A stretch of DNA of 14,503 nucleotides, from contig JANYIK010000167.1 of the NCBI GenBank assembly GCA_025362115.1, positions 1-14,503 on the forward strand, in the 5' to 3' direction. The position numbers and the translations under genes are program-made. A model generated the notes under the pieces. That model was not told the origin of the DNA and ran no database searches. It saw nothing but the letters and a program-made list of their open reading frames with translations. Positions 14,140-14,503 of the stretch are shown piece after piece. Origin of the DNA: Methylophilaceae bacterium. GTDB lineage: Bacteria > Pseudomonadota > Gammaproteobacteria > Burkholderiales > Methylophilaceae. Position 1 is the first letter of the stretch; every line of letters starts with the position of its first letter.

Positions 14140-14394
14140 ATGACTAAGTTGACATACAACCCCGGACAGCGGACATGCGGACGGGACATCGGCAACATCA
14201 AGCTAGATCAACCGATCATCATGGCGGCGGACGACAGCGTCAGTGTCAGCAGCGGGCAATCCAGCTACCTCATCACCCAGGCCAGCCTGTTTGCTAATGA
14301 CACCAACTTTAATGGCGGGATGTTGCAGGTGAAGAGCTTTGGTTTGTCGGGTGTGGCGAATGATGATGGATGGTGTGGGATGGAGGTGGCATGA
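14140..14394 (+). CDS. Small protein or remnant with a cadherin/Ig-like adhesin-type segment
   Basis: This 84-aa ORF starts at ATG 14140 after a purine-rich leader (GAGAGG at 14121-14126, rather distant at 13 nt). Residues 30-67 contain DDSVSVSSG, followed by LFANDTNFNGGMLQV. This is the pattern of repeated cadherin-like/VCBS/Big domains in large secreted adhesins, where an A-DDS-...-L-ANDTD-DGD-L-V pattern is common. There is no signal peptide or membrane segment, and the domain is cut short after GVAND, ending in an unrelated GWCGMEVA tail. It is either a displaced fragment of a larger surface-protein gene or a small unrecognised protein. Its stop overlaps the start of a lipoprotein ORF as ATGA, which argues slightly for expression. 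Confidence 0.45.
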   Translation: MTKLTYNPGQRTCGRDIGNIKLDQPIIMAADDSVSVSSGQSSYLITQASLFANDTNFNGGMLQVKSFGLSGVANDDGWCGMEVA

Positions 14395-14503
14395 GAGGGA
14401 GGGGCGTGAAGGGGGTAGGGAGCTTTGGCACATTGATTGTGCTTGGAGGTTTCAGTTTGTTTTTGTTAACGGCCTGCGTCGGGATTTCTACGATGCATGA
14501 TGA
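14391..14503 (+). CDS. Lipoprotein, N-terminal part (runs off window edge)
   Basis: Thirty-seven codons are open to the window edge from ATG 14391, preceded by GGAGG (14382-14386) 4 nt upstream. The N-terminus has the form of a lipoprotein signal peptide: basic residues R2, R4 and K7, a hydrophobic stretch at about residues 11-26 (SFGTLIVLGGFSLFLL), and the lipobox LTAC with C29 as the predicted lipidation site. The residue after C29 is Val, not Asp, which in Enterobacteria-like Lol sorting would favour the outer membrane. The mature part visible is only CVGISTMHD, so the function is unknown. The start overlaps the previous ORF's stop (ATGA), suggesting coupling. The first codons lie in a very G-rich strand. 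Confidence 0.55.
   Translation, partial: MRGRGVKGVGSFGTLIVLGGFSLFLLTACVGISTMHD
14397..14420 (+). other. G-quadruplex motif at the start of the lipoprotein gene
   Basis: Four G-tracts, GGG (14397-14399), GGGG (14401-14404), GGGGG (14411-14415) and GGG (14418-14420), are separated by loops of 1, 6 and 2 nt. This fits the G3+N1-7 definition of an intramolecular quadruplex. It lies on the coding strand at codons 3-10, and so would also form in the mRNA just after the start codon. Confidence 0.6.

Overview
The window comes from a methylotrophic proteobacterium, most likely a betaproteobacterium of the Methylophilaceae type. Two things suggest this. First, the truncated gene at the left edge is 3-hexulose-6-phosphate synthase of the ribulose monophosphate pathway, close to remembered Methylophilaceae sequences. 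Second, most of the rest encodes the tetrahydromethanopterin (H4MPT)-linked formaldehyde oxidation route. The genus cannot be settled from the sequence. The first six bases form a SalI site (GTCGAC) that cuts inside hps, so the left edge may be a cloning boundary.

Layout. Minus strand, transcribed right to left from 9477: fhcB, fhcA, fhcD, fhcC, a fused NADH-binding formate dehydrogenase subunit (fdhB) and the catalytic formate dehydrogenase subunit (fdhA). Neighbours overlap by 4-7 nt or are separated by 2-11 nt, so this looks like one six-gene operon. After a 116-nt AT-rich gap comes the 5' part of hps (1-180), on the same strand. Plus strand, starting 41 nt from fhcB and divergent from it: mptG (beta-RFAP synthase, H4MPT biosynthesis), mtdB (methylene-H4MPT dehydrogenase), an ATP-grasp ligase of unknown substrate, and mch (methenyl-H4MPT cyclohydrolase). 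The last three are joined by 4-nt stop/start overlaps.

How the genes work together. MtdB oxidises methylene-H4MPT to methenyl-H4MPT. Mch converts this to formyl-H4MPT. FhcD transfers the formyl group to a methanofuran-type carrier and FhcA hydrolyses it to formate. FdhA/FdhB oxidise formate to CO2 and reduce NAD. The window therefore covers every step from methylene-H4MPT to CO2, plus one cofactor-biosynthesis gene. The formaldehyde-activating enzyme (fae) is not present. hps adds the competing assimilatory fate of formaldehyde.

Right end (13550-14503). Past mch the character changes. There are two inverted copies of a short GTCATTC...GAATCCAG palindromic element, one apparently split by an insertion. 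A cluster of perfect hairpins follows, then the C-terminal remnant of a transposase (13780-13962). From 13963 to 14139 (177 nt) I see nothing assignable. After that come a small ORF resembling a piece of a cadherin/Ig-like adhesin domain (14140-14394) and, overlapping its stop codon, the start of a lipoprotein gene (14391 to the edge) whose first codons contain a G-quadruplex motif. No tRNA, rRNA or CRISPR array was seen.
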